64,000 nucleotides of DNA from Burkholderiaceae bacterium (GCA_024637155.1 JAGXFR010000054.1:1-64000), one strand, 5' to 3'. Counted from the first letter of the stretch, positions 9,440-18,315 are shown. Made by a program: numbers and translations. Notes: generated by a model not told the origin, from the sequence alone.

Positions 9440-9634
9440 ATGGAACTGAAGACGAAAGAGGAGGTGTGCCGCGAGCTTGGCATTTCGGCGCGCGGACTAG
9501 AGAAGATGGTCAGTGAAGGCCGCTTCCCGGTAGCCGTGAGGATCGGCAAGCGGGCGGTGTGGTCGTCATTGGCCGTGGAACGCTGGCTGGTCGAGGCGTT
9601 TGCGGCGCAAGAACGGTGGGGCAGGCGGATGTGA
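9440..9634 (+). CDS. AlpA-like small helix-turn-helix regulator, copy 1
   Basis: A 64-residue protein (MELKTKEEVCRELGISARGL...) of the MerR/AlpA/excisionase type: a winged-helix segment covers residues 5-50 and the R-IGKRAVW-S motif is the typical wing. Start at 9440 is set by GGAGAAG ending 4 bases upstream; an ATG 12 bases earlier lacks a site. Members regulate integrase expression or excision of mobile elements. A close copy lies at 16429. No functional integrase is left nearby, so its present target is unclear. Confidence 0.75.
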   Translation: MELKTKEEVCRELGISARGLEKMVSEGRFPVAVRIGKRAVWSSLAVERWLVEAFAAQERWGRRM

Positions 9635-9691
9635 GGTCCGCACTGAGCTCGACGGCGCCAGGCGCACGCGTTCGCGCCGACACACGCCGCC

Positions 9692-11005
9692 TTACAGCAC
9701 CAAAAGCGACGGCAGCCAGGTGGCGAGAGCGGGGAACAGCATGATAAGGATGAGGCCCAGGATCATGATCAGGGTATAGGGCGTCACCGACTGGTAGATG
9801 TCGCCCATGGTAATGCCCGCCGGCACTATCCCCTTGAGGTAGAACAGATTGAAGCCGAAAGGCGGAGTCTGATAGCCGATTTCCATGTTGATGATGAACA
9901 GGATGCCAAACCAGATCGGGTCGAATCCGAGCGCGGTGATGATGGGCAGAAACACCGGCAGCGTGATCAGCATGATGCCGACCGGATCTAGCACCATGCC
10001 GAGCAGCAGCAACACGAACTCGATGAAGACGATGGTTCCCCAGGGGCCGCCCGGGATACCGGTCATCATCCCCTTGATCAGAGATTGCGCGCCCATGGAC
10101 TGGTAGGCCGCGCTGAATGCGTGCGCGCCGAACAGGATCCACATGATCATGCCGGACAGCCGAAACGTGCGCAGGCATGAGTCGCGCACTAGCTCCCAAC
10201 TCAACTTGCGATGTACGAGGGCCGAGATCAAGGCGCCCAGCACCCCCACCGCCGCCGCCTCGGTCGGCGTCGCCAGACCGAAAAGGATGGAGCCCAGCAC
10301 CATCGCCACGATCAGCAGCGGCAGCAGCACGGCACGCAGCGCGGCAAACTTCTCCGGCCAGGTGCCGCGTTCCGCTAACGGCAACGCCGGCCCCATTTTT
10401 GGCTGCAGCCAGCAGCGAATGAAGATGTAGGCGCAAATCATCGCCGCCAGCATGATTCCGGGTACCACGCCCGCAGCAAACAGCTTGCCGACCGAGACAC
10501 CAGTTATCAGCGAATACAGGATCATCAGCACGCTGGGCGGAATCAGGATGCCCAACCCGCCTCCTGCGCTGATACACCCGATCGCCATCTGCTTGTTATA
10601 GCCGCGTTCGAGCATCGCCGGCAGGGCAATCGTTCCCATGGTGACGACGGCGGCGCCGCTGATCCCCACCATCGCCGCGAAAATCGTGCAGATCGCGACC
10701 GTGCCGATCGCCAGCCCGCCGCGCACACCGCCCCACCACAGGTGCATCATCCGGTACAGCGCCTGCGCCACCCCGGTCTTCTCCAGCAGCATCGCCATCA
10801 GCACAAACAGCGGTATCGCCACCAGAGTGAAGCTGTTCATGCTGCCCCACATCTGCGAAGCGACCATGTAGAACGAGTTCAGACCCCAGGTGAAATATAG
10901 AAAGATCACCGAGACGCCACCGAGCACGAACGCCAGCGGCAGCCCGAGAGCGAGGAAGAACAGCAGAGAACCGAAGAACAGCAGCGTAAGCAGACCGACG
11001 CTCAT
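9692..11005 (-). CDS. dctM: TRAP transporter large permease subunit (DctM)
   Basis: A 437-residue membrane protein with about 12 hydrophobic helices; the DctM/TRAP-large signature appears in LLEKTGVAQALYRMM, GISGAAVVTMGTIALPAMLERGYNK and GGGLGILIPPSVLMILY. It carries the ion-coupled substrate path. It overlaps the small subunit gene by 4 bp and is the last gene of a dctP-dctQ-dctM order. Confidence 0.93.
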   Translation of the reverse strand: MSVGLLTLLFFGSLLFFLALGLPLAFVLGGVSVIFLYFTWGLNSFYMVASQMWGSMNSFTLVAIPLFVLMAMLLEKTGVAQALYRMMHLWWGGVRGGLAIGTVAICTIFAAMVGISGAAVVTMGTIALPAMLERGYNKQMAIGCISAGGGLGILIPPSVLMILYSLITGVSVGKLFAAGVVPGIMLAAMICAYIFIRCWLQPKMGPALPLAERGTWPEKFAALRAVLLPLLIVAMVLGSILFGLATPTEAAAVGVLGALISALVHRKLSWELVRDSCLRTFRLSGMIMWILFGAHAFSAAYQSMGAQSLIKGMMTGIPGGPWGTIVFIEFVLLLLGMVLDPVGIMLITLPVFLPIITALGFDPIWFGILFIINMEIGYQTPPFGFNLFYLKGIVPAGITMGDIYQSVTPYTLIMILGLILIMLFPALATWLPSLLVL

Positions 11006-11580
11006 TTCCCAGGCTCCACCATGTCACGGACTCTGGGGAGTGATTCCGGCACATCGATCCCGAACACCACCATGACGTCACGCAGCAGTTTGACTATGCC
11101 CTGCAGCAGCAGCAGTGTCGCGCCGACCGGGATTGCCAGTTTCACCGGCCAGATCGGAGGATCCCAGGCCGACTGCGAATGTTCCCAGAAAGACATCGAC
11201 TCCCAGGCCATCGCGCTGCCGAAATACACCAGCGCGCCGGTAAATACGAAAAACAGAAGCGAGGTGAAGACATCGACAACGGCGCGTGCGTGCCGCGGCA
11301 GGCGCGAATGCAAAATATCGACGTTGACGTGTCCGCCGTGCGCCATGATGTAGCCGCCGGACAGCACCGCGTACAGGCCAAACAGCAACTGCGTCAGTTC
11401 GCCGGTCCAAACCTTCGGCGCGCCGGCCACATAGCGGAAAAAGACCTCGGCAATCAGCAGCGCGAAGATTCCCAGCAGCAGCAGAGCCACCGACCTGCCC
11501 AGCCAATCGTTGAACCGCGTGATCCCGCGCATGGCGGCATACAGTGCGCGCATGTTGGAATACCTCAATAGTGGACGCAA
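11002..11580 (-). CDS. dctQ: TRAP transporter small permease subunit (DctQ)
   Basis: A 192-residue membrane protein with four helices. The family pattern is seen in LLLGIFALLIAEVFFRY near residue 40 and in the AHGGHVNVDIL segment after the second helix. DctQ subunits pair with DctM. The stop overlaps the dctM start. Confidence 0.9.
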   Translation of the reverse strand: MRPLLRYSNMRALYAAMRGITRFNDWLGRSVALLLLGIFALLIAEVFFRYVAGAPKVWTGELTQLLFGLYAVLSGGYIMAHGGHVNVDILHSRLPRHARAVVDVFTSLLFFVFTGALVYFGSAMAWESMSFWEHSQSAWDPPIWPVKLAIPVGATLLLLQGIVKLLRDVMVVFGIDVPESLPRVRDMVEPGK

Positions 11581-11644
11581 AAAAACGCCGCACGCAGTGC
11601 AGACGGGGCCGGCCCGGCGCGCGGCCGGGCCGGATAGGAGCTGC

Positions 11645-12694
11645 TTACTTGATGTAGCCGAGTTCAGTCAGGAATTTCTTGACCATCGCGAGCGCTTTTT
11701 CCGCGCCCGGACCCTTCTTGCCTTCCTCGTCCCACTGCTTGACGGCCACCTTGGTCAGGTGGTCCAGGACTTCGGGCGGCAGATCGTTGATCTTCACGCC
11801 CTTTTCCTTGATGGCTTTGGCCAGGGTAATCTGCTCCAGATACAGGTACTCGTTGGTGCGCATCCAGAATTGCTCGTCGAGCGTGTCGATCATGCACTTG
11901 CGGATCGCTGGCGGCAGTTTGTCGAGTTCCTGCTGGTTGATGATGAAGGCATCAGTGCCGGCAATGTTCAGCGCCGGCTTCACGTGGTACTTCGCAGCCT
12001 CGTACAGTCCCATGCTGTTCGCACCCTGCGCGGCGCCCCAATGCACGCCATTGATCACGCCGGTCGACAGCGCCGGATAGATCTCGGGACCGGGCAGGTA
12101 TGAAGCAGCTGCGCCCGAGGCGGTCAGGAAACGCTGCAGCGCGCCGGAGGAGCGGATCTTCAGCTTGCGGAAATCAGCCAGCGAGTTGACCGGGGACTTG
12201 ATCACCATCTCGGTCGGGTAGACCTTGTCGGTGGAGTAGTAAACACCCTGCGCTGCGACCTCGTCGCGGATCAATTGTTCGAAGCCGAGTTGCTTGTGGA
12301 AGTAGGACACCTCCCAGACATTGCGGAATGAAAACGGCAGGCCCGAGGCGATGCCAGCCGTCGACACTGTTTCGGGCAGGTACGCCGGCGAGATCGTTCC
12401 CATCTGGATGACACCGCGCTTGACGGCCGGGAATATCTCCTTGGCCGGAAACAGCGCGCCGGCCTCGTGCAATTCGAGGACCATCTGTCCTTTTGTGCAA
12501 GCGCCCAACTCTCTTTGCAGGCGGCCGAGGCTGTCCTTGAACGAGCTGCTCGCGCTCGGCCAATGTGACTGCAGGCGCCAGGTGATTTTTTCCTGCGCGG
12601 AGGTCGCGGCAGAAAATGCGAACGTCGCGGCAGCGGTCACTGCAATTGCTGCGACTGCCGGAATGCGGAACTTCATGGATGGTGATAACCGCAT
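11645..12694 (-). CDS. dctP: TRAP transporter substrate-binding protein (DctP/TakP type)
   Basis: A 349-residue periplasmic receptor. A signal peptide spans about residues 7-33 (AAATFAFSAATSAQ). The mature protein carries the DctP arginine region (KIRSSGALQRFLTASGAAA) and the YPALSTGVINGVHWG block characteristic of the TakP-like branch, whose members bind 2-oxo acids or aromatic/halogenated carboxylates. A GGGGAG site precedes ATG 12694. Ligand cannot be deduced; the neighbouring reductase, dehydrogenase remnant and cupin suggest an organic acid to be catabolised. Confidence 0.9.
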   Translation of the reverse strand: MRLSPSMKFRIPAVAAIAVTAAATFAFSAATSAQEKITWRLQSHWPSASSSFKDSLGRLQRELGACTKGQMVLELHEAGALFPAKEIFPAVKRGVIQMGTISPAYLPETVSTAGIASGLPFSFRNVWEVSYFHKQLGFEQLIRDEVAAQGVYYSTDKVYPTEMVIKSPVNSLADFRKLKIRSSGALQRFLTASGAAASYLPGPEIYPALSTGVINGVHWGAAQGANSMGLYEAAKYHVKPALNIAGTDAFIINQQELDKLPPAIRKCMIDTLDEQFWMRTNEYLYLEQITLAKAIKEKGVKINDLPPEVLDHLTKVAVKQWDEEGKKGPGAEKALAMVKKFLTELGYIK

Positions 12695-12784
12695 GCTGGA
12701 ATCTCCCCTTGGTTGGTAGTCGTTCGTAGCTGAGGGCGATCGCGATCTTCGGAAAAACCTATGCCCGAATACCGTGTCCGCCGC

Positions 12785-13030
12785 TCAGAAATCGACAATC
12801 CAGTCCTTCGTGTCCGTGAGCTCTTCTGGCTTGAGGCTCACTTCAGATTGAGGTCCCGTGGGCGCGTTCGACCCTCTGTACTTCCCCAATTCCTTGGCCA
12901 TTTCGGCAGTTCGAGAAAACCACCACTGGATTAACTTCTTGCCGCTGCAGATGCCGCACTTCAGAATCAATACTGCGCATCCGTCGGATCGACAAGGTTG
13001 GAAAGTAACCTTTTTTTTCGCAGATAACAA
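12785..13030 (-). CDS. Hypothetical small protein, doubtful
   Basis: An 81-residue frame that must start with TTG. It includes a cysteine cluster (CRSDGC, KCGIC) that could bind zinc, and an acidic C-terminus (EELTDTKDWIVDF). No family recognised and no convincing ribosome-binding site. It abuts the dehydrogenase remnant and may be part of the same decayed stretch. Confidence 0.3.
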   Translation of the reverse strand: MLSAKKKVTFQPCRSDGCAVLILKCGICSGKKLIQWWFSRTAEMAKELGKYRGSNAPTGPQSEVSLKPEELTDTKDWIVDF

Positions 13031-13383
13031 TCAAAGCAGGCGGCGGAGATGGCTCGGTTCTTTCACGCCCCCGCCCGCTTCCAGAACGCGAAAGTCCGGT
13101 CCCCGATGATCCCGGCATGGTCGCGATAGATCGACGCAAGGCACATCGAGCCCACCCAGTGCCGCGACGGCGGCAGCAATCATGCGCACTTTGTCCTCAC
13201 GTTTGAATATGTCGCAGACTCGGGCTATTAAGCCGGGAATATCCTTCACCCCAGTATCCAGCGCCGCCACGTCAATGTCGCAGACGCAAACTGTGGAGCC
13301 ACTTGCCACTAATGCCCGCGCAATTTATTTGCCTATGCCAGAAGCCCCCGAAGTCATCAATACGCTATGTGCCATCTACGTTT
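13031..13383 (-). pseudogene. Short-chain dehydrogenase (SDR) remnant
   Basis: From ATG 13383 the frame reads MAHSVLMTSGASGIGK, then a TAA stop, then IARALVASGSTVCVCDIDV. This is the Rossmann TGxxxGIG motif interrupted by a nonsense codon. After VAALGGLDV, where NNAG is expected, the frame loses SDR character. The stop, the lost active-site half (no YxxxK) and the short length indicate a dead gene. Confidence 0.65.
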
Positions 13384-13401
13384 GTGCAGGCTGTGTCATC
13401 G

Positions 13402-13962
13402 TTAAGATTTGGTGTTCGTGGTGATCCAGGCGACATATGCCTGCATGAAGTCTTGCAGGAATTTCCGTGTCTCGTCATTTATGAGCTTGCCGTTCGCGTC
13501 GAAAAGCTTGTCGGCGCCTCCGATATAGGCTTCCGGCTGCGCCATCGCTGGGACATTCAAAAAAACGAGCGACTGCCGGAGGTGATGGTTGGCGCCAAAT
13601 CCGCCAGGCGCCCCCGGCGACGCACTGACGACAGCGCCCGGCTTGCCGCTCCATGCGTTCTTGCCGTACGGCCTCGATGCAATATCCAAAGCATTTTTCA
13701 GGGCGGCAGGCACCGAGCGATTGTGCTCCGGCGTAACGAACAGAACCGCGTCGGCCATCTTTATCCGGGCGCGAAACTCCGTCATGGCTGTCGGAGGGTT
13801 TTCGTCGCTATCCTGGTTGTAGATTGGCAAGTGTCCGATCTCGACAATGCTCAATTTCAGTTCTGCGGGCGCAAGTTCCGCGAGCGCGTTGGCAACCTTT
13901 CGATTGATCGAATCTTTCCTCAAGCTACCGACGATCACGGCTACGTTGTGTACCTTATCCAT
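13402..13962 (-). CDS. NADPH-dependent FMN reductase / quinone reductase
   Basis: A 186-residue flavodoxin-like enzyme. The FMN phosphate loop GSLRKDSINRK is near the N-terminus, and the PEHNRSVPAALKNALDIASRP segment is the family's flavin/tetramer block. ChrR/YieF-type relatives reduce quinones, chromate or azo dyes using NAD(P)H and FMN. The gene is intact, between a dead dehydrogenase and a frameshifted LysR gene. Confidence 0.88.
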   Translation of the reverse strand: MDKVHNVAVIVGSLRKDSINRKVANALAELAPAELKLSIVEIGHLPIYNQDSDENPPTAMTEFRARIKMADAVLFVTPEHNRSVPAALKNALDIASRPYGKNAWSGKPGAVVSASPGAPGGFGANHHLRQSLVFLNVPAMAQPEAYIGGADKLFDANGKLINDETRKFLQDFMQAYVAWITTNTKS

Positions 13963-14100
13963 GCTGTTCCTCTTCTATGGTCAGTGGTTGTCTGCAGTCT
14001 TGGTTAGCAAATCTGGTAGCAATCAGCCTACACCTAAGCGCACCCCACGCCTGTCCATGATCAGACGAAATGAGTGTCCACGATCGCTGAAATACGCAGT

Positions 14101-15016
14101 TCACCAACCCGCCTCCCACGAAGGCGTGGGCCCGAACCGCTCCACGAGAAAATCGATCAGCGCGCGCACGCGCGATGCGAGCGTACGGTTGGGTAAGTAG
14201 ACTAGGTAAATGGCGCTCTCCGGTGCAACCTGAAACTGGCGCAACAGCGGTACGAGTTGACCCCGCTGCAAGGCGTCTCCCGCCATGTAGAGAGGCAGGA
14301 TACCGATTCCCATACCGGAAGGTGACGGCCGCGCAAACCGCATCCATCTCGTCGGTTTCAAAGGCACCGGCGACCTGCACCGAATATTTCCGCCCGCCCC
14401 GGTGCAGCGTCCAGACTCCCTTCGGCGCGAGTGCCGGAAACAGCACGCACTCGTGCTTGCGCAGATCCTCGATCCGGCGCGGCAGCCCGTTTCGTTTGAG
14501 GTACGCCGGTGAGGCACACAGCACGGAGCGGTTGACGGCGAGCTTGCGCGCTACCAGATTCGGGGCCGGACCGAAGGACACGCGAATGCCGAGGTCGAAT
14601 CCCTCATCGCCCAGATCGACCGTGCGATTGCTGCAGAAGAGTTTGACCTGAATTTTCGGATACTTTTCGTAGAACTCCGTGAGCGCCGGCAGCACATGTC
14701 GCATCGCAAACGCCGGGACTGCCGTCACTCTCACCAGACCGGCCGGCTCGGATTGGGTCCGGGTCAAGTGTTGCTCGGCCAGCTCTGCTTCCTGCACGAT
14801 CCTGGCGCAGTACTCGTAAAAGAGTACGCCCGCCTCGGTCAGGCTGAGCTTGCGTGTCGAGCGATGCAGTAGCTTCACCGACAGCGAGCGTTCCAGCGCG
14901 CTCACGTGCCGGCTCGCCAGTGACTTCGACATGCCGAGTTTGTCCGCGGCGGCGGTGAAGCTCTTCGGTTCCACGACCTGCGCGAACACGCGCATCCCAT
15001 TGAGACGGTCCTTCAT
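14101..15016 (-). pseudogene. LysR-family regulator with a single-base frameshift
   Basis: Residues 1-60 hold the winged-helix DNA-binding domain (FTAAADKLGMSKSLASRHVSALE); the effector domain follows to ...FETDEMDAVCAAVT. At about 14312-14320 the frame shifts, and the continuation SGMGIGILPLYMAGDALQRG to the stop at 14101 lies in another frame. Dropping one base (one T of ACCTTCC) restores a normal 305-residue protein. It may be a real mutation or a sequencing error. It is divergent from the cupin gene, which would be its natural target. Confidence 0.8.
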
Positions 15017-15075
15017 TAGTCATTGCCTTGCAACAATGGATTGCAGTAGACACGATTTATCCGATTGCTGCAATT

Positions 15076-15105
15076 GACTACATTGTCGCTGACTACATTG
15101 TCGCT
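15076..15105. promoter_or_regulatory. Tandem 15-bp repeat in LysR/cupin intergenic region
   Basis: GACTACATTGTCGCT occurs twice head to tail (15076-15090, 15091-15105) between the divergent LysR gene (start 15016) and cupin gene (start 15175). A TTGACT overlaps the first copy and could be a -35 element. Position and duplication suggest an operator for the LysR protein; the exact promoter is not resolved. Confidence 0.45.
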
Positions 15106-15174
15106 GTAGGCGCACCAAACGAACCGTTCGCCGGCAGCGGCGGACACAACAGAGTGAAAACCAAGGAGGTCGTC

Positions 15175-15633
15175 ATGAGTCAGGTTGTTAAAGTCGGACA
15201 AATGGAGATTCGCTATCTCGTGGATGGCGCGCAGAACGGCGGGCTGGGGTTGTTCGAAATGAAGGTTCCGGCCGGTGCCCATGTGCCTCCGCCGCACAGC
15301 CATACCAATAATGAAGAGTGCGTCTATGTGCTGGAGGGAGTGCTCAGATATTCGGTCGATGACGAAACCCGCGACTTGAAGCCGGGTGACTGGATGTCGA
15401 CGCCGCGCGGGTCCGTGCACCATTTCAGCAATCCTGGTTCCGAGACCGCGCGCACGCTCGTGATGCTCACGCCGGATATCGGCGTGCAGTTCTTTCACGA
15501 CGTCGGCGCCCTAGCCGGCGTGGGTGGACCGCCTGATCGGGTCAAGCTCGGGGAAGTCATGGGCCGTTACGGGTTGGTGCCCGCCGCGCCGAGGCAGGCG
15601 TCGCGCGTCGCGGAAGGGCAGGCCGTTTCGTAG
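15175..15633 (+). CDS. Cupin-domain protein
   Basis: A 152-residue single-domain cupin. The first metal motif PPPHSHTNNEECVYVLEG and second motif PRGSVHHFSNPG contain the expected histidines and glutamate. The start at 15175 sits behind AAGGAGGT. Such proteins can be metal-dependent dioxygenases, isomerases or sensors. Its divergent pairing with the LysR gene suggests it is regulated by that protein's ligand. Confidence 0.82.
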   Translation: MSQVVKVGQMEIRYLVDGAQNGGLGLFEMKVPAGAHVPPPHSHTNNEECVYVLEGVLRYSVDDETRDLKPGDWMSTPRGSVHHFSNPGSETARTLVMLTPDIGVQFFHDVGALAGVGGPPDRVKLGEVMGRYGLVPAAPRQASRVAEGQAVS

Positions 15634-15927
15634 GTCTTCAACGCGTTGACCCGGGGCCCGTTTCGGCGGAGCCCATTTGCTGGATTCGGGGAGCGACCGT
15701 CCGATGCCGACCAGCCTACAGACTCTGCTGCGATACCGGGCCGACCACGCCCCCTGCTGCTAGTCGCGCTGCGCGTGGCTGTTTCATTCCCATGCGTACT
15801 TCGGTCACGCGGCGCCTGATGGTTCGTGAAGTCAGCCAACACCGACCAACTTTGCGCCGATCGATAACCTCTTCGATCCAACGCGCGACTCGTTTGGTTT
15901 CGTCTCGGACACCCCCGCAAAAAGCAA

Positions 15928-16006
15928 AATGCCCCGCAAGCATTACACCTGCGAGGCTTCCTGTGCTTCGTGTTCCTTGGCTCCCCGACCAGGGCTCGAA
16001 CCTGGG
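15928..16006 (-). pseudogene. tRNA 3'-end remnant followed by terminator hairpin (copy B)
   Basis: On the minus strand the T-arm CCAGG-TTCGAGC-CCTGG (about 15989-16005), acceptor strand TCGGGGA and GCCA (ending 15978) are perfect, followed by an 8-bp stem GCCTCGCA / TGCGGGGC and ATTTT (15928-15957). No D-arm or 5' acceptor strand matches upstream, so this is a truncated tRNA. It shares 19 identical bases plus the terminator block with copy A at 5946-6016. The rest of 15634-16347 shows no gene. Confidence 0.65.
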
Positions 16007-16347
16007 ACCTGCCGATTTCGAGGTGCAATCCCTCGCGCGTTCGGAGGAATCCTTGCTAAACCGGAGGCGAAGCGGGAGAGGGCACTTGTTCGGATAGTGA
16101 GGCACCGCCAGATGATCGTTTAGGTACCTCGACCAGAGAGTCATCAGCGCTCGGCTGGATCTCATTGCATTCGCAGACGCAGCAAGGCGGCGCCAGTGTC
16201 GTCAAAGAGGTAGGGCCTCCGAAAGCACCCTGATGGTTCTACCTGCCTGGAAAGGGCGTAACCACCCCTGTCACCGCCGCCATCATGCAACCCGTTCGCA
16301 ACCTTAGCTTGGGGCGTTGGCAGGCTTGTGGAAAATCTTCATGCGCC

Positions 16348-16428
16348 AGGACCCGGGCGTCCGGGGCACACCTGCCGATAAAGACGTCTTCTATATGCGG
16401 CTCCAACCTTTTGATGATGGAGAAACGC
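16348..16428 (+). repeat. Conserved leader of AlpA-like gene, copy 2
   Basis: Matches 9358-9439 ahead of the first AlpA-like gene, with the same ordered blocks (CGGGGCACACC, GCCGATAAA, CTTCTATA, CGGCTCCAA). Confidence 0.6.
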
Positions 16429-16623
16429 ATGGAACTGAAGACGAAAGAAGAAGTGTGCCGCGAGCTGCACATCTCGGCGCGAGGCCTGGAGAAGATGGTC
16501 GCCGAGGGGCGCTTCCCAGTGCCGGTGCGGATCGGCAAGCGGGCGCTGTGGATGGCCGGGGTGGTGGAGGGCTGGCTGGCGCGGCAGTTTGCGGCGCAGG
16601 AGAGCTGGGGGAGGCCGGCGTAG
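16429..16623 (+). CDS. AlpA-like small helix-turn-helix regulator, copy 2
   Basis: A 64-residue paralogue of the protein at 9440-9634 (MELKTKEEVCREL, then ISARGLEKMV, RIGKRALW). Start at 16429 follows GGAGAAA. Differences cluster in the C-terminal third, as expected of diverged copies rather than a very recent duplication. Lies 420 bp from tRNA remnant B, consistent with a role at the end of an integrated element. Confidence 0.75.
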   Translation: MELKTKEEVCRELHISARGLEKMVAEGRFPVPVRIGKRALWMAGVVEGWLARQFAAQESWGRPA

Positions 16624-16798
16624 CTGATCGGCCTTGCCGCGGGGTTCGCCGCGCCAACCGTCCACACTTTCGGGTGAGAACTTCTCGCGACACCTAACCG
16701 CTCGTCGAAAGGAAATGTGCGCCGGTCGGTCGCCCTAGTGCGGCGACGGCACTTCTGCGGAAGTATCCCAAGGATCATCCGGTCCTTGCGAGGTCGCT

Positions 16799-17380
16799 TT
16801 GGCACAAGAACTTCTGCTCGTTGATTTCGAGAATGTGCAGCAGGTGGATTTCTCCCTGCTCGACGAGGGCACCAACGTCGTCCTCTTTGTTGGTGCCAGC
16901 CAGAAGTCGATACCGATCGAGCTCGTGACCTCGGCACAGAAGCTGGGCGCACGCGTCGATTGGCAGCGTGTCGAAGGCAACGGCAGCAACGCGCTCGATT
17001 TCCACATCGCCTGCCATCTTGGACGCGTACTGGAGACGGCACCGCAGACCCGGTGCGTGGTGTTGTCGAAGGACAAGGGCTTTGATCCATTGCTGCGGCA
17101 ACTCAACAAGACCGGTCTGCGCTGCAGGCGAATCAACAGCCTGTTGGAAATCGACCCAAAGGTTGCTCTTGCCGCGAACCCGAATTACGAGAGGGTGGTC
17201 GCTGTCTTGCGGAAATCGGAGAAGAACTCGCGACCGCGAAAACGCAAGACGCTATCGCAGCACATCCTGGCATTGTTTCAGAAAAGGATCGCCCAACGCG
17301 ACGTCGATCGGGTCATCGATCTGCTCTTCGCAAACAAGATGATCTCCGAGTCCAACACGACGATTTCCTATCAGTTCTAA
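16799..17380 (+). CDS. PIN/NYN-like nuclease domain protein
   Basis: A 193-residue protein starting with TTG 16799 behind a GAGG site. The N-terminal 120 residues match the PIN-like/NYN fold: an acidic VDFENV motif (D9, E11), RVEGNGSNALDFHIACHLG containing a second acidic cluster, and VVLSKDKGFDPLLRQL. The C-terminal 70 residues are basic (RPRKRKTLSQH) then helical. Family members are metal-dependent RNases, sometimes in defence or toxin systems. Lies 86 bp upstream of the Mrr-type gene on the same strand. Confidence 0.75.
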   Translation: MAQELLLVDFENVQQVDFSLLDEGTNVVLFVGASQKSIPIELVTSAQKLGARVDWQRVEGNGSNALDFHIACHLGRVLETAPQTRCVVLSKDKGFDPLLRQLNKTGLRCRRINSLLEIDPKVALAANPNYERVVAVLRKSEKNSRPRKRKTLSQHILALFQKRIAQRDVDRVIDLLFANKMISESNTTISYQF

Positions 17381-17466
17381 CTTCCGGCGAGCGCTCGGGA
17401 AGAGACGGGGTGGCGGTTGATATTCAAGTGGTTCGCCGCGCAATTGGCGCAGCAGAGGGGTGAGAC

Positions 17467-18315
17467 GTGGCGAGGAAGAAGACGAGCGCAGTGGAAGACC
17501 TGCTCGATCTGGGGGCGATGCTTCCATGGTGGGTCGGGGTTGCGTTGGCCGTCATCAGCTACCTGGTGCTGCACGGTCTCACTGGGTTCGCGGCTGCAAG
17601 TGTGACTCGGCCAGGGCAAGTCATCGGCCTGATGGTTGGCTCGCTGGCGATCATGGGGCAGTACCTGGTTCCACCTATCTTCCTACTCGGCGCTGCGATT
17701 TCGGCCTGGAAACGAAGCAAGCGCACGGAACTGGTCTCGAACGTTGCACAAGCGAAGGGCGCGAACGCGCTCGAGGGCATGTCGTGGCGCGAATTTGAGA
17801 TGCTGGTTGGTGAGGCGTTTCGCTTGCAGGGGTTCGACGTGGTCGAGAGCGGTGGTGGCGGAGCGGATGGTGGCGTTGACCTGGTGCTCAGGAAAGGCAG
17901 CGAGAAGTTCCTGGTCCAATGTAAGCAGTGGAAAGCCTACAAAGTCGGCGTCGACATCGTGCGTGCCTTGTATGGGGTGATGGCCGCCACAGGTGCCACT
18001 GGGGGATTTGTCGTAACGTCGGGAACCTTCACTGTTGAAGCCAAGGCCTTCGCCGACGGCCTGAACGTCACGCTCCTGGACGGACAACGTTTGTTCGGGA
18101 TGATTCAACAGGCTAGGCAAGCGCGTGCTTCGAAGAAGGGCAATGTTGAGCCCATCGCGGAGATTCAGTCGACGGCGCATCCGTCAGCACCATCGTGCCC
18201 GGTGTGCGCTTCATCCATGGTCAAGCGGACGGCCAAGAAAGGCGCGAACGCCGGCTCGCAATTCTGGGGGTGTGCTAAGTACCCGGGATGTCGAGGAACG
18301 CGGGCGATGGTGTGA
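17467..18315 (+). CDS. Membrane-anchored Mrr-type endonuclease with C-terminal zinc ribbon
   Basis: A 282-residue protein starting at GTG 17467. Two hydrophobic helices (about residues 20-48 and 50-80) precede an Mrr_cat PD-(D/E)XK nuclease domain: E111 in SWREFEMLVGEAF, D138 in GGADGGVDLVL and Q151-x-K153 in VQCKQWK. The C-terminus is a topoisomerase-type zinc ribbon with C244, C247, C269 and C275. Mrr-like nucleases cleave modified or foreign DNA; membrane anchoring plus the zinc ribbon suggests action on DNA entering at the inner membrane. Partner with the upstream NYN-like protein is possible. Confidence 0.85.
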   Translation: MARKKTSAVEDLLDLGAMLPWWVGVALAVISYLVLHGLTGFAAASVTRPGQVIGLMVGSLAIMGQYLVPPIFLLGAAISAWKRSKRTELVSNVAQAKGANALEGMSWREFEMLVGEAFRLQGFDVVESGGGGADGGVDLVLRKGSEKFLVQCKQWKAYKVGVDIVRALYGVMAATGATGGFVVTSGTFTVEAKAFADGLNVTLLDGQRLFGMIQQARQARASKKGNVEPIAEIQSTAHPSAPSCPVCASSMVKRTAKKGANAGSQFWGCAKYPGCRGTRAMV

